In this document: positions 52,246 to 62,242 of the stretch, one piece after another
How the letters are laid out: the number at the start of each line of letters is the position of its first letter
How positions within the stretch are numbered: position 1 is the first letter of the stretch
NCBI RefSeq assembly: GCF_002101555.1
Contig: NZ_LQOL01000032.1
Span: forward strand, 1 to 64,000
Length of the DNA: 64,000 nt
Reading direction: 5' to 3'
DNA from: Mycolicibacterium canariasense
GTDB lineage: Bacteria; Actinomycetota; Actinomycetes; Mycobacteriales; Mycobacteriaceae
Notes under the pieces: model-generated
Seen by the model: the letters and a program-made list of their open reading frames with translations, nothing else
Databases searched by the model: none
What the model was told of the DNA's origin: nothing
Made by a program: the position numbers and the translations under genes

Positions 52246-52265
52246 TAAGGGCCATAGGTCCCACA
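52246..52265. promoter_or_regulatory. DosR box before the acg-DUF1876-dosR operon
   Basis: Core GGGCCA-TA-GGTCCC is strong, 63 bases before the acg ATG; it implies autoregulation of dosR. Confidence 0.8.
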
Positions 52266-52295
52266 AATCGGTGAACCCGGCGGCAACCCCGTTGA

Positions 52296-52315
52296 AAAGA
52301 GTCTTTGTGCCCTGA
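52296..52315. promoter_or_regulatory. DosR box before the Rv2004c-like operon
   Basis: Core GAGTCT-TT-GTGCCC lies 70 bases before the plus-strand kinase gene. Confidence 0.6.
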
Positions 52316-52384
52316 ACAACGAGGACCATCGGCGCGCTACGCGGGCCCCTGGACCGCTGTCGTTGGCCGGTGCCGACGGCCAGC

Positions 52385-53851
52385 ATGGTGGATATGCAAG
52401 CAGCACCGGACGCCGCGGCCGTTCACGAAACACACACCGGTGTGGTGGTGTTGGTGGGTGACCGAGCTTTCAAGGCGAAGAAACCGGTGGTCACCGATTT
52501 CCTGGACTTCCGGACCGTCGAGGCGCGCGAAAACGTCTGCCAACGCGAGGTACAGCTGAACCGCCGACTGGCCCCGTCGAGCTATCTGGGAGTGGCGCAC
52601 CTCAGTGGTCCGCAGGCCGGCACCGCGGAGCCGGTCATCGTCATGCGGCGTCACCCCGACTCGGCGTGCTTGGCCACCTTGGTCACCGGTGGCCGATCCG
52701 TGACCGCGGAGCTGGACCGCATCGCCGCGGTGCTGGCGGCGTTCCACCGTGACGCCGAGCGCGGCCACGCGATCGACGCCTGCGCGACGGTGGATGCCGT
52801 CGCCGACCGCTGGCACGAAAACCTGACCGAACTCACCCGGTATACCGGCGACATCCTGGCCCCTGACGCCGTCGTGGAGGTCGAGCGGCTCGTCCAGCGG
52901 TTCATCGCGGGTAGGCAGCATCTCTTCGCGCAGCGCGTCGCGGATCGGCGGATCGTCGACGGCCACGGCGACCTGCTGGCTGCCGACGTCTTCTGCCTGC
53001 CCGACGGTCCGGCGCTGCTGGACTGCCTGGAGTTCGACGACCACCTGCGCTACGTCGACGGCATCGACGACGCCGCCTTCTTGGCGATGGATCTGGAGTT
53101 CCTGGGCCGTAGAGACCTCGCCGAGCATTTCATCGCGCAGTACAGCATGCTCGCCGGCGACCAGGCACCGTCGGCGCTGACGGACTTCTACATCGCCTAC
53201 CGCGCCGTGGTACGTGCCAAGGTGGACTGCATCCGGGTACACCAAGGGCGGGAAGAGGCACGTGCCGACGCCCGCCGGCATCTTGCCATCGCGCTCGCGC
53301 ATCTGTTGGACGGTGCGGTCCGGCTGATCATCGTCGGTGGCGGTCCGGGCACCGGGAAGTCGACGCTGGCACAGTCGTTGGCGCGTGAGATCGGAGCGCA
53401 CGTGGTGTCGACCGATGACGTTCGCCGGGAATTGCAGCGTTCCGGACGCATTGGCGGGGCCACCGGGGCCCTGCATGCCGGCCTGTACACCACTGAGAAC
53501 GTCGATATCGTCTATGACGACGTGCTCCGGCAGGCCCGGCTGTTACTGGACAACGGTCAGACCGTGATCCTCGACGGCACGTGGCGCAATCCCGACCACC
53601 GCGCGCAGGCCCGCCGGCTCGCCGCCCGCTGCTCGGCGACGATGCTGGAATTCGTCTGCACCACAACGCTCGACGATGCCAAAGCGCGAATCTCGGCACG
53701 CGGTGTCACGTCGTCGGATGCCACGGCAGAGATGGCGGCTCCGTTGACCGTCGATGCCGACTCCTGGGCCGGTGCGCACCGCATCGACACCAGCAGACCG
53801 ATACAGGACAGCATCGCCGAAGCGCGAAAGCTGTGCTGTGTCACCATCTGA
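52385..53851 (+). CDS. Bifunctional APH-like/P-loop kinase (Rv2004c-like)
   Basis: This 488-residue protein is the same layout as DosR-regulon Rv2004c. The N-terminal half (1-310) is aminoglycoside-phosphotransferase-like: VVVLVGDRAFKAKKPVVTDF, IVDGHGDLLAADVFCL (Brenner-type HGDL) and LLDCLEFDDHLRYVDGIDD. The C-terminal half (about 320-488) is an AAA P-loop kinase with Walker A IVGGGPGTGKSTLAQS and TVILDGTWRNPDHR. The substrate is unknown; resistance should not be assumed. The ATG at 52385 is used, with no clear ribosome site. It leads a five-gene plus-strand run. Confidence 0.88.
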   Translation: MVDMQAAPDAAAVHETHTGVVVLVGDRAFKAKKPVVTDFLDFRTVEARENVCQREVQLNRRLAPSSYLGVAHLSGPQAGTAEPVIVMRRHPDSACLATLVTGGRSVTAELDRIAAVLAAFHRDAERGHAIDACATVDAVADRWHENLTELTRYTGDILAPDAVVEVERLVQRFIAGRQHLFAQRVADRRIVDGHGDLLAADVFCLPDGPALLDCLEFDDHLRYVDGIDDAAFLAMDLEFLGRRDLAEHFIAQYSMLAGDQAPSALTDFYIAYRAVVRAKVDCIRVHQGREEARADARRHLAIALAHLLDGAVRLIIVGGGPGTGKSTLAQSLAREIGAHVVSTDDVRRELQRSGRIGGATGALHAGLYTTENVDIVYDDVLRQARLLLDNGQTVILDGTWRNPDHRAQARRLAARCSATMLEFVCTTTLDDAKARISARGVTSSDATAEMAAPLTVDADSWAGAHRIDTSRPIQDSIAEARKLCCVTI

Positions 53852-53893
53852 CACCCAGTCCGTCGAACGCGTCAGTCGGAAGGAGTCCCACAC

Positions 53894-54940
53894 ATGAAAG
53901 CTCTTGTCTACCAAGGCCCTGGGCAACGGTCGTGGCAGGAGGTGGCCGATCCGCGGATCGAGAGCCCGACCGACGCGATCGTCCAGGTTGACGCGGTCAC
54001 CATCTGCGGCACCGATCTGCACATCTTGAAGGGGGATGTCCCCGAAGTCGAGCCCGGCCGCATCCTCGGCCACGAGGCGGTGGGTACCGTCACCGCCGTC
54101 GGCTCCGCGGTGCAGAACCGCAAGGTCGGCGACCGGGTACTGGTGTCCTGCATCAGTGCCTGTGGGCGGTGCCGCTACTGCCATGAACGGCACTATGGGC
54201 AGTGTCTCGGTGGCGGCGGCTGGATCCTGGGCCACCTTATCGACGGCACCCAAGCCGAATATGTCCGAGTTCCGTTCGCCGACAATTCCACCCACCCGGT
54301 CCCGGCCGGGGTGTCCGACGATCAGATGGTCATGCTCGCCGACATCCTGCCCACCTCCTATGAGGTTGGGGTCCTCAACGGGACTGTCCGGCCCGGGGAT
54401 GTCGTCGCCATCGTCGGAGCCGGCCCGATCGGCTTGGCCGCCATCCTCACCGCACGCTTGTACAGCCCCCGCACCATCGTCGCGATCGACGTGGCCGATT
54501 CGCGATTGGACGCGGCGCGCAAGTTCGGCGCGGACGTCGTCGTCAATCCTGCAGCGAAAAGCGCACGTGCGATGCTTGATTCACTGACCGACGGGCTCGG
54601 CGCGGATTGCGTGATGGAGGCCGTCGGCACCCCCGGCACGTTCGAGGAATCGGTCCGGCTGGCCCGGGCGGGCGGGCACGTCGCGAACATCGGGGTGCAC
54701 GGCGCCCCGGCGACTCTGCATCTGGAAGACATCTGGATCAAGAACCTGACCATCACGACCGGGCTGGTGGACACATACTCCACCCCGACGCTCATCGACC
54801 TGGTCGCGGCTCACCGTATCGACACCGCGCCGATGATCACCCATCGATTCGCCTTCGACGAATTCGAGGCAGCCTACGACGTGTTCAGCCGGCCGGCCCA
54901 GACCGGTGCCCTGAAAGTGCTCTTGGCGGCCTCGAAATGA
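53894..54940 (+). CDS. Zinc-dependent alcohol dehydrogenase
   Basis: This 348-residue medium-chain dehydrogenase has catalytic zinc ligands Cys38 (ICGTDLH) and the GHE pair His60/Glu61, the structural zinc loop [17 protein letters not shown], the Rossmann motif [14 protein letters not shown], and the substrate-loop [23 protein letters not shown] precedes the ATG. It resembles NAD-type formaldehyde/alcohol dehydrogenases. Its stop overlaps the PEP synthase start as ATGA, so it is one unit with that gene. Confidence 0.92.
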   Translation: MKALVYQGPGQRSWQEVADPRIESPTDAIVQVDAVTICGTDLHILKGDVPEVEPGRILGHEAVGTVTAVGSAVQNRKVGDRVLVSCISACGRCRYCHERHYGQCLGGGGWILGHLIDGTQAEYVRVPFADNSTHPVPAGVSDDQMVMLADILPTSYEVGVLNGTVRPGDVVAIVGAGPIGLAAILTARLYSPRTIVAIDVADSRLDAARKFGADVVVNPAAKSARAMLDSLTDGLGADCVMEAVGTPGTFEESVRLARAGGHVANIGVHGAPATLHLEDIWIKNLTITTGLVDTYSTPTLIDLVAAHRIDTAPMITHRFAFDEFEAAYDVFSRPAQTGALKVLLAASK

Positions 54941-57297
54941 ACACATCGATGAGCACGTCACCCGCGCCGGTGCGAGATGCGACGGAGACCTGTGCCCCGG
55001 TCCGGGACCTCGCCGACATCCGGCTCACCGATGCCGATCAGGCCGGTGGAAAGGGCGCCAATCTCGGGGAGCTCATCGCCGCCGGCTTGCCGGTGCCGCC
55101 CGGATTCGTCGTGACGTGTGACGCCTACCGGGCCTCGATGCGCGCCGGTGGTGTCGACGCCGAACTGGCTGCCGTGCACCGCGAAGCACTGGGAATCGTC
55201 GACGACCCGGCACGTCTGGACGAACTGTGCAGGCGCATGCGCGAGTTGGTGCACAGTGCAGACCCGACCCCGGAACTCCGCGACGCCATCGTGGCGGCCT
55301 ACCACGCGCTCGGACCGCATGCGCTGGTGGCCGTCCGTTCTTCGGCGGCCGGCGAAGACGGCAGGGATGCCTCGTTCGCCGGCATGAACCGGTCGGTCAC
55401 CAACATCACCGGCGAGCACGACCTCCTCGATGCGGTGGCCGGCTGCTGGGCGTCACTGTTCACCCCGAGAGTGCTCACCTATCGGGCCGCCCGCGGTTTC
55501 ACCGAGGCGCCCGAAATGGCGGTCGTCGTCCAGCGCATGATCGCCGCGGATCGGGCGGGCGTCGCCTTCACGGCCGATCCGAGCACCGGAAACCGCGGTC
55601 ATCTCGTCATCGAAGCCGCATTCGGCCAAGGCGAAGTCGTAGTGTCCGGGAAGGTCCAACCCGACACCTACGTCGTCGAGAAGGCCACCGGGCGGGTCGT
55701 CGACACCAACATCGGTATCAAGCCGTTCAAGATCGTGCGCGGCGACGACGGGCGTGACGCGGTGGTGGAACTGGATCCCGACCATGTCAACGCTCAGGTG
55801 CTCTCCGATGAGGATCTGCACCGCATCACCGAACTGGCGATCGCCGCCGAACGGCATTACCGGGACCCGCAGGACATCGAATGGGCCATCGAGGGTGAAG
55901 CCGCATGGCTCGTGCAGGCCAGGCCGATCACCACGCTGGGTTCGGCACCGACGGCAACGGTGGCGCCCGATGAGCGTCCGTCGCGTGACGGTGTGCTGCT
56001 CAACGGTCTACCCGCTGCGCCAGGTACCGCCGGCGGCCGGGTGCGGGTGCTGCGCACCCCCGCAGACGGTCCGTTGTTGCGGGACGGCGAGGTTCTGGTG
56101 GCACCGATGACCAACCCGGATTGGCTGCCCACCATCCGCCGCGCTGCCGCACTCGTCACCGAGAGCGGCGGCATGACCTGTCACGCGGCGATCGTGGCCC
56201 GCGAGCTATCGGTGCCCTGTGTGGTGGGGGCCCGCTCGGCGACCACGCTGCTGAAGACCGGTGCCCTGGTGACGGTCGACGGCACACACGGCCAGATCCT
56301 GGACAGCGCCGTGGCCGCACCGGTCTCGGTGGTCACCGCGCCGCCCGGCGGTTCGGCAGCGCCCGTCACCGCGACCCGGATCTACGTGAACCTGGCATTT
56401 CCGGACACCGCCGAGGCCGTGGCCGCCGGCGATGTCGACGGCGTCGGATTGCTGCGCGCGGAGATGATGCTCACCGACGCGCTCGGCGGTCGGCACCCGC
56501 GCACCTTGATCGCCCGCGGCGAGCAGTCCACTCTGGTCACCGCGATGACCACGTCGATCGGCCGGATCGCTGCTGCCTTCGCGCCTCGCCCCGTCGTCTA
56601 CCGGGCCACCGACTTCCGCAGCAACGAGTTCCGTAACCTCGCCGGCGGCCAGGACTTCGAACCCGTCGAGCACAATCCGATGATCGGCTACCGCGGCTGC
56701 TACCGATATGTCAAAGAGCCCGACCTGTTCACGTTGGAATTGACCGCGCTGGCCGAGGTACGGGATCAGTACCCCAACGTGCACTTGATGATTCCGTTCG
56801 TGCGGACCCGCTGGGAACTCGACGAATGCCTGCAGCTGGTGGACGGCTCCCGGCTGGGCCGGCAACGCGGGCTGCATCGCTGGATCATGGCCGAGGTGCC
56901 GTCGGTGGTGCACTGGCTTCCCACCTACATCGGGATGGGCATCGACGGAGTGTCCATCGGCAGCAACGACCTCACCCAGCTGATGCTGGGGGTCGACCGT
57001 GACTCGGAGATCTGCGCAGAGGTGTTCGACGAAGCCGATGCCGCGGTGCTGGACGCGATCGGCAGCATCGTCGCCACCGCACGCAAGTTCGATATTCCGT
57101 CATCGCTGTGTGGTCAGGCGCCGTCCAGCAATCCGGCTTTCGCCGAACGTCTGGTGCGGATGGGTATCACGTCGATCTCGGTGAACCCGGATGCCGTCGC
57201 CAAGACACGTCGTGCGGTGGCGGCAGCCGAACAGCGGCTTCTGCTCGACGTGGTCCGGCACCAGGACGACAACTCGAAAGGAAATCAGCCGAGATGA
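54937..57297 (+). CDS. ppsA: Phosphoenolpyruvate synthase
   Basis: This 786-residue enzyme converts pyruvate, ATP and water to PEP, AMP and phosphate. Order: the N-terminal PPDK/PEP-synthase ATP domain ([20 protein letters not shown], then [17 protein letters not shown]); the swivelling phosphohistidine domain with [20 protein letters not shown] (catalytic His in TCH); the TIM-barrel PEP domain with [52 protein letters not shown] and SLCGQAPS. Length matches other PpsA proteins. Its stop overlaps the usp start as ATGA. Confidence 0.93.
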   Translation: MNTSMSTSPAPVRDATETCAPVRDLADIRLTDADQAGGKGANLGELIAAGLPVPPGFVVTCDAYRASMRAGGVDAELAAVHREALGIVDDPARLDELCRRMRELVHSADPTPELRDAIVAAYHALGPHALVAVRSSAAGEDGRDASFAGMNRSVTNITGEHDLLDAVAGCWASLFTPRVLTYRAARGFTEAPEMAVVVQRMIAADRAGVAFTADPSTGNRGHLVIEAAFGQGEVVVSGKVQPDTYVVEKATGRVVDTNIGIKPFKIVRGDDGRDAVVELDPDHVNAQVLSDEDLHRITELAIAAERHYRDPQDIEWAIEGEAAWLVQARPITTLGSAPTATVAPDERPSRDGVLLNGLPAAPGTAGGRVRVLRTPADGPLLRDGEVLVAPMTNPDWLPTIRRAAALVTESGGMTCHAAIVARELSVPCVVGARSATTLLKTGALVTVDGTHGQILDSAVAAPVSVVTAPPGGSAAPVTATRIYVNLAFPDTAEAVAAGDVDGVGLLRAEMMLTDALGGRHPRTLIARGEQSTLVTAMTTSIGRIAAAFAPRPVVYRATDFRSNEFRNLAGGQDFEPVEHNPMIGYRGCYRYVKEPDLFTLELTALAEVRDQYPNVHLMIPFVRTRWELDECLQLVDGSRLGRQRGLHRWIMAEVPSVVHWLPTYIGMGIDGVSIGSNDLTQLMLGVDRDSEICAEVFDEADAAVLDAIGSIVATARKFDIPSSLCGQAPSSNPAFAERLVRMGITSISVNPDAVAKTRRAVAAAEQRLLLDVVRHQDDNSKGNQPR

Positions 57298-58181
57298 CCG
57301 ATCTGGCAAGTCCTGTCGTGGTGGGTGTCGACGGTTCGATCACCTCCCTGCATGCCGCACGCTGGGCCGGGGCGCTCGCCGCCAGGCTCGGTGCACCGCT
57401 GCAGATCGTGCATGCCAAACCTTATGCCGCGCACAATTTGACCGATGCGATGGCCGCCGTTCGCGCCGCGTACATCGACGTGCAACAGGAGGCGGCACCG
57501 AGAATCCTGCAGTCCGCCGCCGGCCGGGTCCGCAACGCGCATCCCGATCTGGAGGTCACCACCACCGCTTCGAGCGATCCGGTCGAGGAGACGCTGCTGA
57601 CCCTGAGCAGGCACGCGCGGCTGTTGGTGATGGGCGGTGATGACGTCGCACCGGCGTCGGCCCTGTTGGTGGGTTCGCTCACCCTGGAGATGACCGCCCG
57701 CGCCGCATGCCCCGTCGTGGCGTGGCGGGGCGAATCACTGCACCCCACAACACAACCGATCGTGGTGGGCGTGGATGGGTCCAGCTACGGCGCGCTTGCG
57801 CTCGCGTTCGAACTGGCAGACGTGCTGAGCGCCCCGTTGCGGGTCGTGCACGCCTGGTCCACCCGGATGCCGCCCGGTGAGGTGTCCATTCCCTTCCTGA
57901 TCGACTGGGAAGCACTGGAGAATCTGCAGTACGAGGAGCTCGGTCGCGCCGTCGAACCGCACCGCAGGCTGCATCCCGACGTCGAGGTCAGCCTGCTGGT
58001 CGACCCGTCGAAGCCGCGCCGGGCCCTGTTGCAGCGGCTGGACGACGCGCAACTGGTCGTGGTCGGCACGCGCGGCCGCAATACCCTGACCGCGACGGTG
58101 CTCGGATCGACCAGCCTCAACATGCTGCACCACTCGCCCGTGCCGGTGCTGGTGTGCGGCCCGAACAGCAACGCCCGGTGA
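57294..58181 (+). CDS. Tandem universal stress protein
   Basis: This 295-residue USP has domain 1 partly degenerate ([15 protein letters not shown]) and domain 2 canonical ([15 protein letters not shown]). Domain starts are [11 protein letters not shown] and [21 protein letters not shown] precedes the ATG; it overlaps the PEP synthase stop (ATGA), and its own stop overlaps the MgtA start (GTGA). It matches M. tuberculosis Rv2005c in position, which lies beside Rv2004c. Confidence 0.9.
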   Translation: MTDLASPVVVGVDGSITSLHAARWAGALAARLGAPLQIVHAKPYAAHNLTDAMAAVRAAYIDVQQEAAPRILQSAAGRVRNAHPDLEVTTTASSDPVEETLLTLSRHARLLVMGGDDVAPASALLVGSLTLEMTARAACPVVAWRGESLHPTTQPIVVGVDGSSYGALALAFELADVLSAPLRVVHAWSTRMPPGEVSIPFLIDWEALENLQYEELGRAVEPHRRLHPDVEVSLLVDPSKPRRALLQRLDDAQLVVVGTRGRNTLTATVLGSTSLNMLHHSPVPVLVCGPNSNAR

Positions 58182-60820
58182 CCTCGCTCTCGACTCGGCG
58201 GCGAGGCGACGACGTCGCCGCGCCGCCCGTGTGCCAGCTAAGTGCCGACCAGGCCGCCGCGCAACCGCTCGAGGCGGTGTTCGTCGCCCTGGCCGGCAGC
58301 GCAACGGGGCTGACCTCGGGCGAGGCGCTGCTGCGGCAAAAGCGGTTCGGCCCCAACGCGGTCCGCACCCACCGGGTGAGCGCCGTGGCCGTGCTCATCC
58401 GCCAACTGCGCAGCGCCCTGCTACTCCTGCTGGCCGCGACCGCGGTGATGTCCTTCTTTCTCGGTGACCCCACCCAGGCAATCATCATCGGGGTCATCCT
58501 GTTGGCAAGCATCGGCTTGAGTTTTGTCAACGAGTACCGCGCCGAACGGGCCACCGCGCAGCTGCATTCGCAGGTGCACCACTTCGCGTTGGTTCGCCGC
58601 GACGGCCAGTTCGTGAAGGACAGCGTGACGCATCTGGTGCCGGGGGACGTGGTCCGGCTGACCCTGGGCGAGGTCGTGCCCGCCGACATCCGGTTGATGG
58701 ACGTCGATGGGTTGGAATGCAACGAGAGCATCCTCTCGGGTGAATCCACCCCGGCGCAGAAGTCCGCCGTGACCATCGAGGGCGCCCGCGGCTTGGCTGA
58801 TGACGCGAACCTGGCACTGATGGGAACCGTCGTCACCGCCGGTGAGGCGGTGGGCGTGGTGTACGCCACGGGGGAGCACGCGCAGTTCGGTCGGCTCGCG
58901 GCGGGACTGGGGGAGCGGCACCCCGAGACGGATTTCCAGCGTGGGCTGCGCAGGTTTTCGTATCTGCTGCTCTGGGTGGCTCTGACCCTCACCGCTTTCA
59001 TCTTGGGCATCAACATCATGTTGGGCCGCCCGCTCATCGATTCGGCCCTGTTCGCGCTCGCGATCGCGGTGGGCATCACACCGCAGTTACTGCCCGCGGT
59101 GGTCAGCACCAGCCTGGCCACCGGGTCACGCCGGCTCGCCGCGCTGCACGTGCTGGTGAAGCGGTTGGTGTGCATCGAGGACCTCGGCGATATCGACGTG
59201 TTGGTCACCGACAAGACCGGCACGCTCACCAACGGGCGCATCACCTACATCGGTGCGCTCGATTGCCATGGGGCTCAAGATCTTTCCGTGTTGCGGTACG
59301 GTCTGCTGGCCAGTGATGTCGATGAGGCCGGCGGTGCCAGCGGTAATCCGCTGGACGCCGCCCTGGCCGAGGGTGCTGTCGGTTCCGTGACACTCGGCGA
59401 TGTGCGCCGCGTCGCCGCGCTGCCATTCGACCATGCTCGGCGGGCGACATCGGTGCTCGTCGATGACGACGGGCGACGGCTGCTCATCGTCAAAGGCGCC
59501 CCGGAACAGGTACTCGCCCGCTGCGCGGTGGTGCCCGACGGTGCGCAAGCCACCCTCGACGGACTCTTCGGCGACGGCCGCCGCGTGGTGGCCGTCGCGA
59601 GCCGGCCGGCTCCCGAGCTGAGCCTGCTGACCGCCGCCGACGAGTGCGATTTGACCTTCCACGGCTTCCTGTGCTTCGCCGACGAACCCAAACCCGCTGC
59701 CGCAGAATCGCTCCAGGCATTGGCCACGCTGGGTATCGAGGTGAAGGTTGCCACCGGCGACAATCCCCGGGTCGCCGAGAAGGTCTGTGCCGAACTCGGA
59801 TTACCCACTCGCGGCACGATCACCGGAACCGAGCTGCAGAACCTCGCTGCGGACGACTATGCCGCAGCCGTGCAGAACAACACCATCTTCGCCAGGGTCT
59901 CACCCGAGCAGAAGGCCGCACTGATCGCCGCGGCCCGGCGCACCGGCCGATCGGTGGGCTTTCTCGGCGACGGGGTGAACGACGCCCTTGCACTGCATGC
60001 CGCGGATGTCGGCATTTCGGTCGACACGGCCAGCGACGTCGCCAAGGACGCTGCGGACGTGGTGCTGATCGAGAAGGACCTGAGCGTGCTGGCCGCCGGC
60101 GTGGCCGAGGGACGCCGTATCTTCGCCAACACCATCAAGTACGTATTGATGGGCACCTCAAGCAATTTCGGCAACATGTTCAGCGCAGCGGCGGCTTCGT
60201 CGATTCTGCCGTTCCTGCCCATGCTGCCCAGCCAGATCCTGCTGAACAATCTGCTCTATGACAGTTCGCAACTGGCCATTCCGACCGACCGGGTGGACGC
60301 CGAACAGCTGCGCGCCCCGTCGCATTGGAACATCGCCTTCATCAGGCGATTCATGCTGACGTTCGGCCCGGTCAGTTCGCTCTTCGACTTTTTGACCTTC
60401 GGTTTGATGCTGGGCGTGCTGCACGCCGCACCGCCGGAGTTTCGCACCGGGTGGTTCGTGGAGTCGTTGGCTACCCAGACCCTCATCATCTTCGCCATCC
60501 GCACCCGACGGATTCCGTTCACCCGCAGCAGGCCGGGCGGGCTCTTGACATTGTCGACGGCGTCGGTCATCGCCGCCGGCATCGCCGTCACCTACTGGCC
60601 GCCGGCACGACATCTCGGATTCACCCCGCTGCCCTGGCAGTACTTCGCGGCGCTGGCGGGTCTGACCGGCGCGTATCTCATCCTGGTCGAGGTCACCAAA
60701 TCGGTGTTCTACCGGGAGCCCGTCGGTGCGCCGGCCGGCCGGACCCGCGGAGCCGAGAACCGGATACATCGCCGTGCCGCCCGGTTCAGCCACCACGGCC
60801 GGTTGTCGGGGAAGGACTGA
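58178..60820 (+). CDS. mgtA: Magnesium-type P3B ATPase MgtA
   Basis: This 880-residue P-type ATPase is of the MgtA/MgtB class. It has ECNESILSGESTPAQKS (actuator), VLVTDKTGTLTNGRITYIG (phosphorylation), VKVATGDNPRVAEKVCAELG, FLGDGVNDALALHAADVGIS, and the MgtA hallmark MGTSSNFGNMFSAAAASSIL then LLNNLLYDSSQLAIPTDRVD. The usual N-D-A-P motif reads N-D-A-L. Ten hydrophobic segments are visible. The M. tuberculosis DosR regulon carries CtpF, of a different class, in a comparable place. The GTG at 58178 overlaps the usp stop. Confidence 0.9.
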   Translation: MTSLSTRRRGDDVAAPPVCQLSADQAAAQPLEAVFVALAGSATGLTSGEALLRQKRFGPNAVRTHRVSAVAVLIRQLRSALLLLLAATAVMSFFLGDPTQAIIIGVILLASIGLSFVNEYRAERATAQLHSQVHHFALVRRDGQFVKDSVTHLVPGDVVRLTLGEVVPADIRLMDVDGLECNESILSGESTPAQKSAVTIEGARGLADDANLALMGTVVTAGEAVGVVYATGEHAQFGRLAAGLGERHPETDFQRGLRRFSYLLLWVALTLTAFILGINIMLGRPLIDSALFALAIAVGITPQLLPAVVSTSLATGSRRLAALHVLVKRLVCIEDLGDIDVLVTDKTGTLTNGRITYIGALDCHGAQDLSVLRYGLLASDVDEAGGASGNPLDAALAEGAVGSVTLGDVRRVAALPFDHARRATSVLVDDDGRRLLIVKGAPEQVLARCAVVPDGAQATLDGLFGDGRRVVAVASRPAPELSLLTAADECDLTFHGFLCFADEPKPAAAESLQALATLGIEVKVATGDNPRVAEKVCAELGLPTRGTITGTELQNLAADDYAAAVQNNTIFARVSPEQKAALIAAARRTGRSVGFLGDGVNDALALHAADVGISVDTASDVAKDAADVVLIEKDLSVLAAGVAEGRRIFANTIKYVLMGTSSNFGNMFSAAAASSILPFLPMLPSQILLNNLLYDSSQLAIPTDRVDAEQLRAPSHWNIAFIRRFMLTFGPVSSLFDFLTFGLMLGVLHAAPPEFRTGWFVESLATQTLIIFAIRTRRIPFTRSRPGGLLTLSTASVIAAGIAVTYWPPARHLGFTPLPWQYFAALAGLTGAYLILVEVTKSVFYREPVGAPAGRTRGAENRIHRRAARFSHHGRLSGKD

Positions 60821-60830
60821 TGCTCTCGGG

Positions 60831-60850
60831 TTGAGGACCAAAGACCGTAC
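60831..60850. promoter_or_regulatory. DosR box before the usp at 60917
   Basis: Core AGGACC-AA-AGACCG: good left arm, moderate right arm. It lies 67 bases before the usp start, giving this usp its own promoter after mgtA. Confidence 0.6.
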
Positions 60851-60916
60851 CGGGGCGTTCGATGCGCGCTTAGCGTGGAAGTGACCCGCAGTCGTCCAGC
60901 CAGCCGGAAGTGCACC

Positions 60917-61756
60917 ATGACCTCTTCATCGCAGTCCGCATCCCCGTCGTCTTCGCCGCTGCCCATTGTCGTCGGGATCGACGGATCCAAATTCGCTCGG
61001 CGGGCTGCCTTCTGGGCTGCCGAGGAAGCGGTGGGTCGTCAGGTTCCGCTGCGATTGATCTATGTCGTGGAGTCCGATGACCCCGACTCGGACGCGGTGG
61101 CCGTGGAGGCCGCCGATGCGTTGCGGTCGGTCGCCGAGGCGCTGAACGCCAGCGGACTACAGGTCAAGGTCGAGACCGACATCTTGCAAGGAGATCCGGT
61201 CGACGTGCTGGCCGAAGCATCACGTTCGGCCGGGCTGATATGCCTGGGCTGGAAGGGCACTCACGATTCCGGGCCGGGACGGCGAGGGTCGACCGCTGCG
61301 CTGGTGGCGCAGGCCGCAGAGTGCTCCGTGGCGGTTGTGCATCGCCGGCATGCGCGTGAGGCCCCGGGACCGCACCGGTGGGTGGTGGCCGTCCTCGACG
61401 ACCGGCCACACCCGCGGGCCATTCTGCAGAAGGCGATCGAGGAAGCCGGCCTGCGGGACGCCTCGATCCTGGCGCTCACCCCATGGCCCGCGGAGTCGGA
61501 GCGGTCCGAGAGCATCCGGGCCGAGATCAAGGCCTACCTCGGCGATCCGGACCCCGACAACCCCGACGTGCTGGTGTGCGTGCTACCCCGGCCCGCAGAT
61601 GTCCCCAATCTGCTCGCCCAGAGCGCCGACATCGACCAGCTGGTCATCGCGCAGGGCGACGATCCGCAACTGATCGCCCAACTCGTCGACCCGGCGACGG
61701 CGGCGATTCTGCGCGGGACCGATTGCTCACTACTGGTCTTGCGTGATCAGGTCTAG
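60917..61756 (+). CDS. Tandem universal stress protein
   Basis: This 279-residue USP has domain 1 with a spaced ATP motif, GWKGTHDSGPGRRGS (G-2x-G-9x-GS kept, loop unusual), and domain 2 degenerate. The start MTSSSQSASPSSSPLPIVVG is serine-rich. The ATG at 60917 is chosen because the domain starts soon after; GGAAG precedes it. Domain 1 starts IVVGIDGSKFA. Its 3' end overlaps the convergent GNAT gene by 27 bases. Confidence 0.9.
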   Translation: MTSSSQSASPSSSPLPIVVGIDGSKFARRAAFWAAEEAVGRQVPLRLIYVVESDDPDSDAVAVEAADALRSVAEALNASGLQVKVETDILQGDPVDVLAEASRSAGLICLGWKGTHDSGPGRRGSTAALVAQAAECSVAVVHRRHAREAPGPHRWVVAVLDDRPHPRAILQKAIEEAGLRDASILALTPWPAESERSESIRAEIKAYLGDPDPDNPDVLVCVLPRPADVPNLLAQSADIDQLVIAQGDDPQLIAQLVDPATAAILRGTDCSLLVLRDQV

Positions 61757-62242
61757 ATCGACGTCCACGTTGAGGACGGACTCGCACCGCTGAATCGAGA
61801 TCGGTAGGTGCGACTCCGTGAGCAACCGCAGCATGGCGTTGTTCTCCGCCAGCACCTCGGCCACGAAATGCCGGACCCCGGACTGCCTGGCAATCCCGAT
61901 GAGCCGGCCCAGCAATGCCGTTCCCACACCTCGATCGTGTTGGTAACGCGCCACCAGAACCGCCACCTCCGCGCGGTGTGGCTCGGTCGTGGGGATGTAG
62001 TTGGCCACGCCGACCAGTTCGCCATGGTCGTAGGCGCCCAGCGCGATGGCGCCCGCCGGGGGATCAGTCAGTGACTTGGCCCAGTCGGCGATGTGGGAAG
62101 GGTGGAGGGTGAAGAAGCGGAGATAGCGTTCCTCGTCGCTGAGCGTATCGGCCAGCTCGACAACCGCATCGAAATCGTCGGCGTTCAGCTGTCGCACCAT
62201 CGCCGTTGCGCCGTCGTGCAGACAGACGGCTTGGCTCTGCAT
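61730..62242 (-). CDS. GNAT-family N-acetyltransferase
   Basis: This 170-residue GNAT protein has MVRQLNADDFDAVVELADTL at the start, LVGVANYIPTTEPHRAEVAV (beta-4 region), and the acetyl-CoA loop QHDRGVGTALLGRLIGIARQ with the R/Q-x-x-G-x-G/A pattern. It resembles acetyltransferase domains of protein lysine acetylases of the mycobacterial Pat type, but without the cAMP-binding half. Its start directly follows the usp stop with no gap. The acceptor is unknown. Confidence 0.87.
   Translation of the reverse strand: MQSQAVCLHDGATAMVRQLNADDFDAVVELADTLSDEERYLRFFTLHPSHIADWAKSLTDPPAGAIALGAYDHGELVGVANYIPTTEPHRAEVAVLVARYQHDRGVGTALLGRLIGIARQSGVRHFVAEVLAENNAMLRLLTESHLPISIQRCESVLNVDVDLDLITQDQ

Noticed and set aside
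52385..53851. Aminoglycoside resistance call for the APH-like half
   Set aside because: The Rv2004c-type fusion with a P-loop kinase is a dormancy gene family; the APH fold alone does not show drug modification.
58178..60820. Mg2+ leader riboswitch for mgtA
   Set aside because: The gene starts inside the previous stop codon (GTGA), so there is no leader to hold one.
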